Source: Gigaspora rosea
Lineage: Eukaryota; Glomeromycota; Glomeromycetes; Diversisporales; Gigasporaceae
DNA: 64,000 bases
Reading direction: 5' to 3'
Assembly: GCA_003550325.1 (NCBI GenBank)
Contig: QKWP01000041.1
Span: forward strand, 10,591 to 74,590
Shown piece by piece: positions 11,942 to 23,123 of this stretch. The notes beneath the pieces were generated by a model. That model saw only the letters and a list, made by a program, of their open reading frames with translations, searched no databases and was not told where the DNA came from. Position 1 is the first letter of the stretch; the number at the start of each line of letters is the position of its first letter. Made by a program: the position numbers and the translations under genes.

Positions 11942-12692
11942 AATAAAAAATTTCAATACCCACTTTATACAGTACTCATGTATGTTAAATATTTTAAAAT
12001 TTTATTTTACAAAAAATGTGGAGCTTTATTTATCGTTATTTATCTTATCAAATTCTATTAGTTTTTTATCTTCAGTTACTCTGCTATTTTATTAATCATA
12101 TATAAGGATATCTTGTATATATCATTTATAAACTAAACAAATTACATTTAATTATTCATTATAATTTCACCTGTGTTATCTAACTTATTATTAATTAATT
12201 ATCTTACTAGCATTATCTTAAATTTATCAACTTAAATTTATTATGATCAATACATTTAAGTTATTAACCTACATCTGATCCTATTAATGTTAATTGTCTC
12301 TCATCACGTGTACAAACTAGTTTGTCAATTGATCAGTATAAAGTGATTATTAGTAAATAAATTTTTAATTGTTTATTAAAAATATATATAAATAAAAATA
12401 CATAGTTTGCATTGTCACAAATAATGCTATTAAAATGTTATTAATAAATTATTTAAATAATATCCTTTTTAAAGAAATCAAAATAATTATCAAAATTTTA
12501 ATTGTCCCTGCATAATATGATTGTTGCATTTGATAATTATTAATTTGTTATCTTTAGAAAATATCAATTTGATGCTTTTCTAAAAGTTATAAAAGTGCAT
12601 TAAAGAATGTCTTTCTTTGTTGTCAATAAATTATATTTTATTTTAACATATCAATTAAAATAACTTATTATTATCTTAGTAAATCGTATACA
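11942..12692. other. A+T-rich spacer
   Basis: No gene, RNA or clear repeat structure seen between the A-run and the start of the Helitron-type fragment. Confidence 0.4.
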
Positions 12693-13612
12693 ATGTCTTT
12701 TTCAATAACCCAAATATCTATAGTCAATTTAGATCAAGATAATCCTTACCATGATTTACTTAATGATGATCTTTTGGATTAGCAGTCTCGAATAAATGTT
12801 AATGCTAACTATCCACGATTGCACCAACATTTTTATCAGAAAATCAGCATCAATCAACATCCAACTTAACTTCTTTTCCTTTATGGCAACCTTCACATTC
12901 TTTAATTTCTCTTAATCAACGATTTCAAACAGAAATTTTATATATGTTTCTATGTGTTCCTTGTTCATATTGCTCAATTCTTATGTTTCCTGTTCAAGCC
13001 AAATGGGTCTCTCACGATATCAGTATAAATTATGATCTTTGTCGAGCTTTCCCGCATTTGTCACTTACTGAACATCCAAATAAAGAAAATTACATTGCTG
13101 TATGTTCTTCATGTATATCTATTGCTAAACGTCATAGTGCTCCAACATTTGCTCTAATTCTGGATACTCTAGCAAATGTCCTAATGTATTATCGCCGATG
13201 GCTGTCACCTATTCATTTAAGTTGCTCTCTTGGATGTACTTAAAATGCAAATTATTTTACACACTATTGTTATCTTACTGGTGCGTTTGGTTTTTCAAAA
13301 AATATTCGTGCCTTACAAATTTACTCTGGAATGTTAGGTGCAATTTTAGACTCTGCACCTACTGATAATTGGTTTCATCCATCTTTGCTACATGCAGCTA
13401 ATTGGTTGAAAGCCAATAATCAATTTTTCAAACAATTTGATCATATGTTTTCGTCGATTGTTTTTACATATCCCCCAAAAGTTTTTCCCACAGCACAGGT
13501 GATTGATGATAAAAATATATTAACCAATAATACGTCACTGAGATGCTCTCCAGGCATAGTAATACCGCCATATAATTTTGACCCTGAAATTTATGATGAG
13601 GATTTTTATTAT
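12693..13612 (+). pseudogene. Helitron-associated protein, N-terminal fragment
   Basis: The trace opens at ATG 12693 (MSFSITQISIVNLDQDNPYH). It contains a TAG near 12780, shifts frame near 12860, and then reads well through 12944-13243 (cysteine-bearing VPCSYCSILMFPVQAKWV, then FPHLSLTEHPNKENYIAVCS with CSSC). A TAA near 13241 interrupts it, and it resumes through a GYLTGAFGFSKN-like segment and 13331-13610 (SGMLGAILDSAPTDNWFHP, LLHAANWLKANNQFF). From my knowledge of fungal repeats this is the region upstream of the Helitron-like N domain in Helitron Rep/helicase proteins; no Rep HUH motif or helicase motif remains. It breaks off where a dispersed repeat begins at about 13614. At least two nonsense changes and one frameshift make it non-functional. 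Confidence 0.6.
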
Positions 13613-13613
13613 A

Positions 13614-13796
13614 TAATTGTTATTGTATTCTCTTGGCTCTGAAAAAGAAAGGCAATAAGGTTTTTTTTTTTTTTTACAAAAATAATACACTAACTTTCTG
13701 ATTTACGTATAATAATTTTGAGAACGCTAAAGCAATAGTAAAGATACTTTTCTAACTACCTAATCTTAGAAATATTCGAACTGATCCTAAAGAATT
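13614..13796. repeat. Dispersed repeat, copy A (partial)
   Basis: It begins TTGTTATTGTATTCTCTTGG and continues through AAAAGAAAGGCAAT, a T-run, and ACTTTCTGATTTACGTATAA. It matches the 5' half of copy C at 52436-52905. It ends immediately before an ambiguous base at 13797. Confidence 0.75.
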
Positions 13797-13797
13797 N
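13797..13797. other. Ambiguous base (n) at a repeat junction
   Basis: The only non-ACGT symbol I noticed lies exactly where repeat copy A stops and copy B restarts. This suggests an assembly join or collapsed gap rather than ordinary base ambiguity. Confidence 0.95.
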
Positions 13798-14150
13798 CGC
13801 ATGATCATTAACACAATTTTTATTGGTATTCTCTTGGCTTTGAAAAAGAAAGGCAATAACAAGGTTTTTTTTTTTTTTTTACAAAAATAATATATAACTT
13901 TCTGATTTACGTATAATAATTTTGAGTATGCTAAAGCATTACATTATTTTCTTATTTTTTTTTACTTGAAGAATAAAAGTATTTGCAGGGGTCCTCTAAT
14001 TTTCATACTTGGAAGCTTTTGCGAAATTATATATATAATATTTATAATAAATGGCATAAATAAGAGGAAGAAATAAATCCACTTTATGCTTACCGGTATG
14101 TAAAAAAATTTAATCTTCAATATATTTGACCAAGAAACCTTAATGCATCA
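13798..14150. repeat. Dispersed repeat, copy B
   Basis: It starts CGCATGATCATTAACACAAT, as copy C does at 52429, and runs through GTATTTGCAGGGGTCCTCTA, AGCTTTTGCGAAATTATATA and ACCTTAATGCATCAGC. Relative to copy C it lacks the segment between the AATTTTGAG block and the ACTTGAAGAATAAAAG block. The short stop-free frame that follows (to 14303) is not a recognisable protein. Confidence 0.75.
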
Positions 14151-14574
14151 GCGGCCAATTACATCAACAGTCGGCAAAAACTTGCAATCTTGCTCATGCT
14201 TACAAGTAAAAGAGATATTGATATTCCAAGGGATCCAATTAGATTAACAGACCTTCTTACATTTAAAAACGAATTTTTAACTGATAAATTGCATAATCAC
14301 TGATATAACCGGATATAAATTCCATTATAATGTACAAAAAGTAAGGTAAAGCTAAAAATTTGAAATTCATAAATTTATCAATATTATAAGGCAATATTAA
14401 TAGTACACGAACTAATATTAATAGTTTTTACCAGTGTAATATCCAATAAATTAATGTCTAAATGAAAATATTCATAAAAAAAATAAATACCCAATTTTGC
14501 AAAATAACAAACTCCAAGCATTAAAAAAATGACCAAACAATATAGCTCACACTTCGCGACGAGAAAATATTATT

Positions 14575-15437
14575 TTCCAAGGAATCTTGTATATATATTC
14601 TCTGGAAACTGATTGATTACGTTCAAAATTATCTTCTGAATAAGAACTTGATTTACCTTCTAAAATCTTATCTAATTCTTCTTTGCTGATTCCTGAATAA
14701 CTCTAGGATAACTTTTCCCATAAAAATACCAAAAAATAGACCAAATAAAGCCAACAATTGCAAATACCAAAAAAATGCTTTCCCAGACAAATTGACTCGA
14801 ACCCAACATATTTGAAATTGGCAAGGCAATTGCCATACCAATAAAAACAGAAACAACTATTGCCGAAGTAGATTTTGATCGTTCTTTAGGCGGAACCAAC
14901 TTGTGATTAAAAATGAAATACACGGAAAAATTACACCTTCACCAATTCCTAAGTAAATTCTACGCAGTCTAAGACAGTATATGCTTATTCTGGTAGAAAA
15001 GAGTAAGTAAAGAGTGTCCAAGTTGCGGCACCTGGAAATATATAATTCAGAAATAACCAAACATAAATATTTTTATTCTTAAACAGTATGTCTCTCATAA
15101 TATAATTTACCTATGCCTAATATTCTTCTACCACCGAATTTATCTGCAAGCACACCTGTAACTTGAGTCGTAAGATAGTCAGTATAAAATGATGATAATA
15201 CATGTCCTTGTGTAATATGATTCCAATTAAATTCCTTAGCCATATAAATTATGGCAATTGACATATTTGAGCGATCTTTTATGAAGAAATAAGTAATAAT
15301 TAATGAATGAGTTTGACAAGATTTTTAAAGTCAAAGATCTAACATTGGAATATACCAACAAAGCTGATTGCAACAGCAAAAGCACAAAGAATGATAGTAT
15401 AATTCGCTTTGGGTATAACCAGACCATCGGCTACTAA
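14575..15437 (-). pseudogene. MFS transporter pseudogene (ACS/SLC17-like), N-terminal half
   Basis: Read on the minus strand, exon remnants encode a major-facilitator N-half. The segments in order are VIPKANYTIILCAFAVAISF (TM1, near 15420-15350), MSIAIIYMAKEFNW after a GTTAGA...AAAAG intron, GVLADKFGGRRILGIG (the loop 2-3 signature, ending about 15115) before a GTAAAT intron ending in TTTCCAG, GAATWTLFT, and LGIGEGVIFPCISFLITSWF. After a frameshift near 14895 it continues with PPKERSKSTSAIVVSVFIGMA to SYPRVIQESAKK. Internal stops (near 15000 and 14690) and at least two frameshifts disable it. It ends at IFSRREV plus stop, the inter-domain loop, so the whole C-terminal half is missing. The family uses ion gradients to move organic or inorganic anions; this copy cannot be functional. 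Confidence 0.7.
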
Positions 15438-15953
15438 AATTTCAAATAAATTAGAAAATAAAATAAACTATATAATTCTTTAGAAATAGTAACCTACGTG
15501 GGTATTAATTTCAGAATGGAACACACGTATTCAAATATAAGGGCTACGATCCGTTAAAAAAGTCATCTAGATACAATTTGGAAATGTTTTAATTAATTCG
15601 AATTTAATTCATATTTTTACAGATATACAAAATTTTCGGATAAGCTATTTTAAATATACGAGCAAGATATTATAATTTTATATTAAAAAAAAAATTATTT
15701 ATTGTCCGCTAATAATAAGTATATATTATTATTTGAAAATGGCAGCGTTTTGTGAGCTATAGCTCTAAGTAAACATTAATCATTATTAAAATTAGAATTT
15801 AAAATTTATAATAACTTTTAGTTTTCAGAATTACATTGATGATAATTCTATAACGAAAGCAATTTTTTCTACTAATTTTATATACAAAATTCTTAATACA
15901 TTTACTAATATGAGACCAGTTACAAATTCCTTATTTTCAAGTTTTCTTACGTA

Positions 15954-16319
15954 GTGATGGGAAAATGCGCATTTTATAATAACATGCCCATGAATGCTCA
16001 TTATTGCGCACGTTATATAAAATGCGCATGATATCGCATGATATAATTTTTAGAATTTATATTTTCCCTTCGGAAAATATCGGATACGTGCTCAAATTTT
16101 TACTCCTATCTTGCTCTTCTTTTATGTTCATACATTTTCTTTTCGGAATTTTTCGAGACTTTTGCATCCATATTCCTTATTCCGCCCGACAATACGCTCC
16201 CTGGCCAAAATTATATATAATTTAATTTTCCTATATAAAATTTAGATGGGATAAAATGCGCATGAATGCGCATTAATGCGCACGATTAAGGAATCATGCG
16301 CACGCATGAAACCCATCTC
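15954..16319. mobile_element. MITE of the G(A/T)GATGGG family, 366 bp
   Basis: The left end GTGATGGGAAAATGCGCAT and the inverted right end GAGATGGGTTTCATGCGTGC share the terminal block, and TA flanks both ends (15952-15953, 16320-16321). The interior near both ends repeats AATGCGCAT words. The terminal GAGATGGG relates it to the element at 1761-2604. A 73-codon frame inside has no supporting features. Confidence 0.65.
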
Positions 16320-16649
16320 TATTCTTATGGCTTGTGGTAAGTAAATATTAAGCCTTGTGACTTATTAATTGTAATTGCCAAACAAAGCATAGAGGAACTG
16401 CGTACAAGAACAAGGTTACGTTTCAAAGTATATGTAATAGGCTAATTCATTATTACGTTTGAGATAGAAAGTGTTAAACTTGCGCAGTTATCCTTCAAAG
16501 CAGAGTTACTGTGGGTAGTGAAGACAGCGTCAGCATTAAATATGAGCAGTGTTAGCACATGACAATGCCATAACTTAGTGAAGTCATGTGATCTCGCTAA
16601 TTGAACTCAGTATTATGGAATACTTAAAGAAGAGTTACCCAGTGATGAC

Positions 16650-16876
16650 CAGTGTTTAAAATTCAAATTTGGTTTTATGTTCTCAGAAAGAACATTTTTA
16701 ATTTCTTAATGTCTTTGTAAAATTTTAAGGTTCTTTATATAGGAAAATTAATTTTTTTAAATATTAAAAGAATTTATTGAATGTTCTCAAATAGAGAACA
16801 TATTTTAATAATTTATGTTTCCAAAAATTGTATAATGTTATCTGAGAACACTGAAAACATTGAATTTTAAACACTG
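16650..16876. mobile_element. hAT-like MITE, 227 bp
   Basis: It starts CAGTGTTTAAAATTCAA and ends TTGAATTTTAAACACTG, a perfect inverted terminal repeat of 17 bp. The 8 bp outside each end are GTGATGAC and GTAATGAT (6 of 8 identical). A CAGTG start with an 8-bp duplication is characteristic of hAT elements. A second inverted word, TGTTCTCAGA / TCTGAGAACA, lies inside both ends. Confidence 0.75.
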
Positions 16877-17431
16877 GTAATGATCACGAATTGTGTCACC
16901 CTCGATATAATCACCTGAGAATTTGATTGGATCCTTGATTCTATATATAAAAGACCTTCTAGCTACATCAAAAAGTCGACCCTAACTCTAACCCAAACCA
17001 CGAGGTAAAAATATTTTTTGTTAGTGGTTTTATAGACACTTTTTGCCTCTGATGATTCCAAAAATGACAACCCAAAAATGACAACTTCAAGAATGACAAC
17101 TTCTGACTGCTTATAGCATTTGATTGTTTGATTACGTAGTGTCAATTGGTTACACAAGATTCAGAAATTTTAGGAAATCTGATGATATGGGGTCACATGG
17201 ATTTAGCATTCTCCAATTTTATAAATGTTACCTGATATTTGCTTACTTTTTTTGGCCAATTAAAATTATATATAATTATATTAATTAAGGGTAATACAAT
17301 TCAAAATTATCACTGAGTTTACTTTTCTTAAAACTACCTGACATGTCAACAGAGGCATGTATAGGATTTTTTACTAATAAAACTTGCTGCAGAAGTTTTG
17401 GAATCTAAAATGATTTAATGTTTAAGTACTA

Positions 17432-17828
17432 CAGTTAAACTTCTCTAAACACACCATTGGGTCTTTAACAAATGCTTTTATAGAGGTCAAGTATATACAG
17501 TCAGATCTCTCTAAGTGCTCCCTCTACAAGTGCACTCATTCCAAATACACAGGTCCAAATATTTACTTGACCTTAATAAATGCACTTTTTCTTATTACAG
17601 TTCTCTAAATGCACCCTCTCTAAGTGCACACCCTCTTTAAATGCATGCTTAAGTGCTGGCCCAAATATATACTTGACCTTTATAAATGCACTTTTTCTTA
17701 TTATTCTCTAAATGCACATTATGAAAGTGTAGTTACAAGGGTGTGCACTTAGAGAGATCTGACTGTATTCTCTAAATGCACATTGTTAAAGTTTAGTCCC
17801 AAGGGTGTGCATTTAGAAAGATTAATTG
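17432..17828. mobile_element. Older pogo/Tigger-like MITE, split by a related younger copy
   Basis: The left end CAGTTAAACTTCTCTAAACA and the inverted right end CAATTAATCTTTCTAAATGC pair imperfectly. TA flanks both sides (17430-17431 and 17829-17830). The element is interrupted by the 268-bp copy at 17498-17765, which belongs to the same family (shared TTCTCTAAATGCACA and AAGGGTGTGCA words). Confidence 0.7.
17498..17765. mobile_element. Younger pogo/Tigger-like MITE, 268 bp
   Basis: The ends CAGTCAGATCTCTCTAAGTG and its inverted partner CACTTAGAGAGATCTGACTG are perfect 20-bp inverted repeats, flanked by TA (17496-17497, 17766-17767). The terminal CAGTCAGATCTCTCTAAG form is typical of pogo-type elements. 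No transposase. An internal direct repeat of about 90 bp (ATACTTGACCTT-ATAAATGCAC) is present. Confidence 0.8.
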
Positions 17829-17829
17829 T

Positions 17830-19073
17830 ATCACTATTACTATTGCTATTACAGTACTTTGATTACTTACAAAAATGGTTTAATCATTGGGGCCCTCAAT
17901 TCTAGTAAGACTGTTATTGCAATTTGAACTAGAAAACCAAAAAAAGGTAATAATTAATATAACCAGAAATAGGTTCTGAAAAATTTGCCAGCTTTGTTTT
18001 CTGTAATTAATTTACTTAATTATATTTCTGATAAGTTACATCTTTTATTATAAATATCAAATGTGTTAATAGAATGTCTATTTAAAGATTTATTTCAAAA
18101 AAAAGATTTTGAGTGAAATCTTAAGTAAAAGATTGAAAAATCATAAGTGTTCATTTTGAACTTTATCATAATTCTGCTTGAAATAATTGGAGTTGTACTT
18201 CACTCATAGAACCTAAAAAAAAAATTGTTACAACACTTTCCTGCAAGTGAATTTGTATTCAGAATTTGTGGAATTAAGATTGAAAATTTGTAATATAAAT
18301 TTTACCAGTTATATGAACTTTTAAGAAAGCCAACCCATACCAAAAAAGAAATTTTAAAATTTGAAGAAAATGCGAAAAATTGGGTTAAAACTTTTTGCCA
18401 ACCTACTGTAGGACAATTAAATACTGAATAGCAATTCTGAGGCTTTATAGAAAGGAGAATATAATGCCTTATATGCACATGTTTGCATGCATATACTCTA
18501 TTTTATGCATTAATTAAAAAAGAAGAGATTAATGATTGGATTATTCTCAACAAATAGTATCAAAAAAAATTATAACCAGATATGTATACATATATTTGTT
18601 TTTGTATTTATTAGTTAAATATCATATAACTTATTTTATTATCTTAGGTTAAATTATTTTTTGGAGAAACTATAATAGGAGGAGATAAAAAACAAAAACC
18701 TATTGTTTATGATATTTTAGAGTTTAAAAATTAGCAATTTTTTTATTTAATTAATAACTCCAATTGAAATAACATATAAAAATGTCAAGAAAAATATAAT
18801 TTAAAATTTTATTTATTTAAAATCGTAAAATCATTTATTTAAATTGGAGTAAAGCAAAATATATTTATAGCATAATTTAGTAGCAGAAGTTGGTTTACTA
18901 TTTGTTAATAGAAGGTTGTTATTTGATTGAACAAAGCAGGATGAAGAGAAAATGCCTAGAAATTATATATTGTATATAAACTATAATAACTACTGGATAA
19001 TAATTTATGAAAGCACAATGATCATCTGGACCAACTTTCCATGACAACTGAACTGTAGAAATCTATAGATAAT
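17830..19073. other. A+T-rich spacer
   Basis: I see no convincing gene, tRNA or inverted repeat. The composition is uniform, with many short poly-A and poly-T runs. Confidence 0.4.
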
Positions 19074-19568
19074 ATGCAACCTCTTACTACAAAACTTCTT
19101 TTAGAGTATTCGGGAACAAGTGTTCTACTCGAGGCAACTGAAAAAGAGCTGAAAAAGAAGTCTTGGGATAGGTCTCCCTGGAGTAAAACACAAAAACTAT
19201 CAAATAGTAGTTGGTTACTGAGTAACCGGAAGTCTTTGTCATCAAGCTCAATTGTTTTTGAACTTTATGAAAGCTGCATATTTTTCTGTAGACTACAAAA
19301 CTTACATGGTTTTAAACCCACGAAACAAGTTGGACCTCTTGGAACTTTTCTTGCCCTTTTGGTCTTTTTCGAAATTTCGACAAAGTGGGCATTCTGGCTT
19401 ACCCCCACCAAAAGATCAACAATGTTTACCTCCTCCAATTTGGAAATGCAGCTACCATATTGGAATGAGATCACAAGTGGATTTCAGTCTTTCAGAATAA
19501 ATAACAAACGATACATATTTGAGGAAACCTTGAACCAAAATTTCGTTCTAGAATGTTCTTATAGCTAG
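19074..19568 (+). CDS. Unrecognised 164-codon ORF, doubtful
   Basis: The frame opens at ATG 19074 (MQPLTTKLLLEYSGTSVLLE) and closes at TAG 19566-19568. It lies in a stretch of higher G+C than its surroundings. A second + frame (19252-19500) and a minus frame (19474-19265) are also open over the same bases, which weakens the case for this frame. No domain, signal peptide or catalytic motif is recognisable; there is a hydrophobic patch (TFLALLVFFEIS) near residue 95. The following ~450 bases contain long T-rich tracts and an AATAAA at about 20045, so the whole 19.0-20.1 kb segment could be an exon plus 3' UTR or the remnant of a retroposed transcript. Function unknown. Confidence 0.25.
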   Translation: MQPLTTKLLLEYSGTSVLLEATEKELKKKSWDRSPWSKTQKLSNSSWLLSNRKSLSSSSIVFELYESCIFFCRLQNLHGFKPTKQVGPLGTFLALLVFFEISTKWAFWLTPTKRSTMFTSSNLEMQLPYWNEITSGFQSFRINNKRYIFEETLNQNFVLECSYS

Positions 19569-20298
19569 AGTTTCTTTTACACACCTATCTCTACAGTTTT
19601 TTTTAGGTTAGAGGCCATTTTTTCTAGTAATAGTTTTTTACCTACATATGATAATTTGAGTCTAGTTAGAGTAGAGACTACTTTTCTTAGTATCATGTAA
19701 TTTTTAAAATAGTCCACTTGGTGCAAGGTTTTAATTGACCTGAGGCCTTGCTTTTCTTTTTTTTCTTTTTTTATCATTTGTTTTCTTGTTTTCTTTTTGT
19801 TTTCTCTTTTTAATTTCTACCCCTTTTCTTATTTTGCCCTTAGTAGTTTAGTTTTTTTCTCCCACCTCCAAGGATATTTCCTCCAGAAAATGCCCTTGTA
19901 TGGTGGAGCGAGGCTGATGGACTAGTCGGTGTCTCCTGAGATGCCATGTAGCGATTCGCATTTGGTTTAGTTTAGCTAAATCAGATGATGCCAGTGCTGT
20001 ATTATTCTTTGTCTAATGAGTTTGTACTATTTTTTTAGTAGTATAATAAAATCAAAGAGGTTGTATTTGGCGAGTTTCACTAAGAGGAAAAAAATTCATA
20101 AAAGGGCTGAGTAAGATTTTCTTAACTGTAAATAGTAAATAAATTAGTACTATAAATAAATATAAAACATTCAAATTTAACTATATACTTACTTATTTAT
20201 AAATTCTTCAGAATTAGTAATAAAATTAATTAATAAAGTTCTTGTTAAAAAAGTCCATTGTTTTCCTTATACTCCTTTTGTATCCAACTAAAGTTATT

Positions 20299-20637
20299 TT
20301 ATATTGACCAACCATCATTATCCTCAAATAAAATATAACCCTGTATTGAAGTATTTATATCTTCACAAAATATAATTTCATCATATTTGAATATGCATTT
20401 TAACTTTTTCTTATCTTCAGTACCTTCTAAAACACATTGATATTTCTGTTGACTTGGTATATATTTAAAATTTTGCTTATTTTTAAATAAAGACAAAAAA
20501 ACATTTTCTGGAAATGCATAAATCATAATATGCTTTTTTCTAATTGAGTGTCTATTAAACCCAAAACTGTTCTTCAAGTGAATTATTACTTTATCTTGAT
20601 AAAATGATAAAGTGTCATCAGAAGGTTTACAATACAA
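20299..20637 (-). CDS. Hypothetical 112-residue protein
   Basis: A single uninterrupted minus-strand frame runs from ATG 20637 to a stop at 20299. The product is Lys/Asp/Phe-rich with no transmembrane segment and no recognised motif. Its mixed charged and aromatic sequence (for example FKYIPSQQKYQCVLEG, KLKCIFKYDEIIFCEDINT) looks more like folded protein than chance A+T translation, with four cysteines. It could be an exon of a lineage-specific gene or a relic. No neighbours support a function. Confidence 0.35.
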   Translation of the reverse strand: MYCKPSDDTLSFYQDKVIIHLKNSFGFNRHSIRKKHIMIYAFPENVFLSLFKNKQNFKYIPSQQKYQCVLEGTEDKKKLKCIFKYDEIIFCEDINTSIQGYILFEDNDGWSI

Positions 20638-20756
20638 ATAATGATATAAAATAAGTTTGTTATTTTATGTTTATTTGTTTGTAGATCTGCAATTTTTTTT
20701 TGTATTATAAGTTTTAGAATATAACAAACAAGGAAAAATGAAGGATGAAGTCATTA

Positions 20757-21289
20757 GGGGCATCCATAAATAACGTTATGTACCCCTCATAGTAGTGCTT
20801 GACCCCCCTCTACTATATAAAAAAATTTTTTAAAATCCATATATTTATATATAAACTTTTACTAAAACTTGAATATATTGTGACACAGTGGCCCGATTTG
20901 GATGTTTTAGGTACCATTCGATTCGTCTCAGTGAGACGAATCCAACGATACCAAAATTATTTTATTTGGATTGCTGGATCAATAGTTATTCACAAAAAAC
21001 TATTGATTTTATAGTCATTTTATAAGATAACATAATAACCAATAGTATTTGACCAATAACTTTTGATCCAGTGCTCCAAGTGAAGTAAAATTGGTACCAT
21101 TCGACTTCTCTCACCGAGACGAATCGAATAGTACCAAAATCATTAAATTTGGACCACTGATTCAATTTTTAGACAATTTTTCTAAAAAAATTACGTTAAT
21201 TTTTTTGACCCCACTACTTAAGAGGAAAAACATTATATTTTGTCAGACTCCTCCTCTCCTCTTGTATAACGTTATTTCTGGATGCCCCC
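20757..21289. mobile_element. PIF/Harbinger-like MITE, 533 bp
   Basis: The ends GGGGCATCCATAAATAACGT and, inverted, GGGGGCATCCAGAAATAACG match with one extra base. TTA flanks both sides (20754-20756 and 21290-21292), fitting the TWA duplication of PIF/Harbinger. Inside are two direct copies (near 20910 and 21094) of GGTACCATTCGA followed by an imperfect palindrome TCGTCTCAGTGAGACGA. No transposase is encoded. Confidence 0.65.
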
Positions 21290-22569
21290 TTATAGACATT
21301 AGAATAGTTTCACATAAAAATTTATTGTTTGTCTATAACTTCTGACTAGAATTCAATATGTGATATATTTTTTATATACATATCTGATATATAAACAAAC
21401 ATAGCAATGATTGACAATCAATCATTTTATAAGTAATATAAACAAAGTGACCCATATGTATATGCAAGCTCAACCAATCATATTGAATAAAGAGTAGATA
21501 TGCATAAATGGCCATTATTTTATAAAATTAGGATAGTAGTGTCATGGCTATTCTTAGTATCCTATGTATTTGTAGGATTTACTAATAAACTTCATTTATT
21601 TGGCAATACAATAACTAACATATCATACAGGTACTACTACCAAATATGTTCTAATGATGGGTATTGAAACTATTTCATAATTGGTGAAATTGTTTAATCA
21701 ATGGTTTTGTTAATGATACATTGACAATTGATGAAACTACTGACAATTGATAAAGCTATTGTTGATGATGAAACTATTGATGATCGATAATGAAACTATG
21801 GACAAAACTATTGATGAAACTATAATAATTATAAAACAAAAAGATCAATTTATAAAAGTTTATTTATTTACTTTTTAAGATTTTGACATAGTTTTTAAAG
21901 TGCTAAGTAAATTTTCTGAATCATTGTTTTTATTCTCTATATTATTTAAATTTTCACTAATATTTTTGTTTACATTATTCACACTATTTAAACTATCAAT
22001 ATTTTTATTATTTCTATAATTCTATCTAACCATTTTGTCAATGGTTTAATCTTGATGAAATTTTAACAATTGATGAAACTGTCAACAATTGATGAATTAC
22101 TGATAAAATTCTTGGCAAAATTAATTTGGCTAATAAATTATAAAATGCAATTGACCCCTTTGACAAGCTTTATTATAATGACCTCTGGGTATTCTGAATT
22201 TTAAATATCTTTCAAAGTCACTGCTATTTCATCATAATAAAAATTCACAGTTCATACAAAAACATAGGAATCATTTATTTGGCCACGAAATGTTTCTATT
22301 AAATTGTCAGACCATTATAAAAGTTAACTCCATCAAAAGTTAACAAACTCATAAAAAAATCAATTTTAGCTTTCTCTAGAATTTAAAGCAAAAAAATTTT
22401 TTATTTGTAGTTACACTCAACAGACTTATCGGATAGATCTAGGTAATTGATGCAAATCATTGGGTAATATCGGATAACTGTGTAAAAAATAATAGAACTG
22501 GGCAATGAATCAAAAAATTATTTACATGATTCAAAAAAAACTTGCATTATAAACCTTTCCTTACATTTA
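21290..22569. other. Non-coding stretch with GATGAAACT-type simple repeats
   Basis: Between about 21680 and 22110 the words TTGATGAAACTA, ATTGATGAAACT and GATAATGAAACT recur in a degenerate array. At 21456-21515 lies a diverged copy of the TATGCAAGCT...GGCCAT motif seen near 838. No gene seen. Confidence 0.4.
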
Positions 22570-23123
22570 TTGTACGGGTCTTATGTAACAACCCGTGCTT
22601 TTTTCACTCATTTATTGACACATGTTTAAAAAATAACTAAATCGGAACACTTTCATATTTGATAAAAATATGTAAGTGTACCGATTTAATTATTTATTTT
22701 TATTATTATTAAAGTTGGTCCACATTTTATAAAAATATTGGGACATTCACGTCATTAGGTCTTTTTAAATTTTTATTGGATGATGTCTGCATTATTTTGT
22801 TTACGCTTTTTTAAAATTGTCTTGGATATCTTCGCTTTTATTCTTTAAAATTCTTTATTTATTGGTTTTTTTTTTAGGGCGGATTGCACGTTATAAGTTT
22901 TTGCTTTCTTTAAATTCTAATTATACCGAGTCATATGTTATTTTGTTTTACTTTCTTTACATAATTTTACCAAACGAGATTATTTTATTAAATTTTCACT
23001 TTTTTTTAAAAATTTCTATGTGTAATTATGTTTTTGCTTTTAGATTAGATTTAGTCTTTTTTTTAAAAAAAAAATTTCTTGTGATTTTTTTACTTTATTA
23101 GGTTTAGCCTGAACTTTGATTTA

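Noticed and set aside
16963-17157. 64-codon minus-strand ORF
   Set aside because: No motif, a low-complexity start, and it lies between MITEs; nothing supports coding.
22817-23101. 94-codon hydrophobic ORF
   Set aside because: Low-complexity Phe/Leu/Lys sequence in T-rich DNA inside a TIR element, with no family features.
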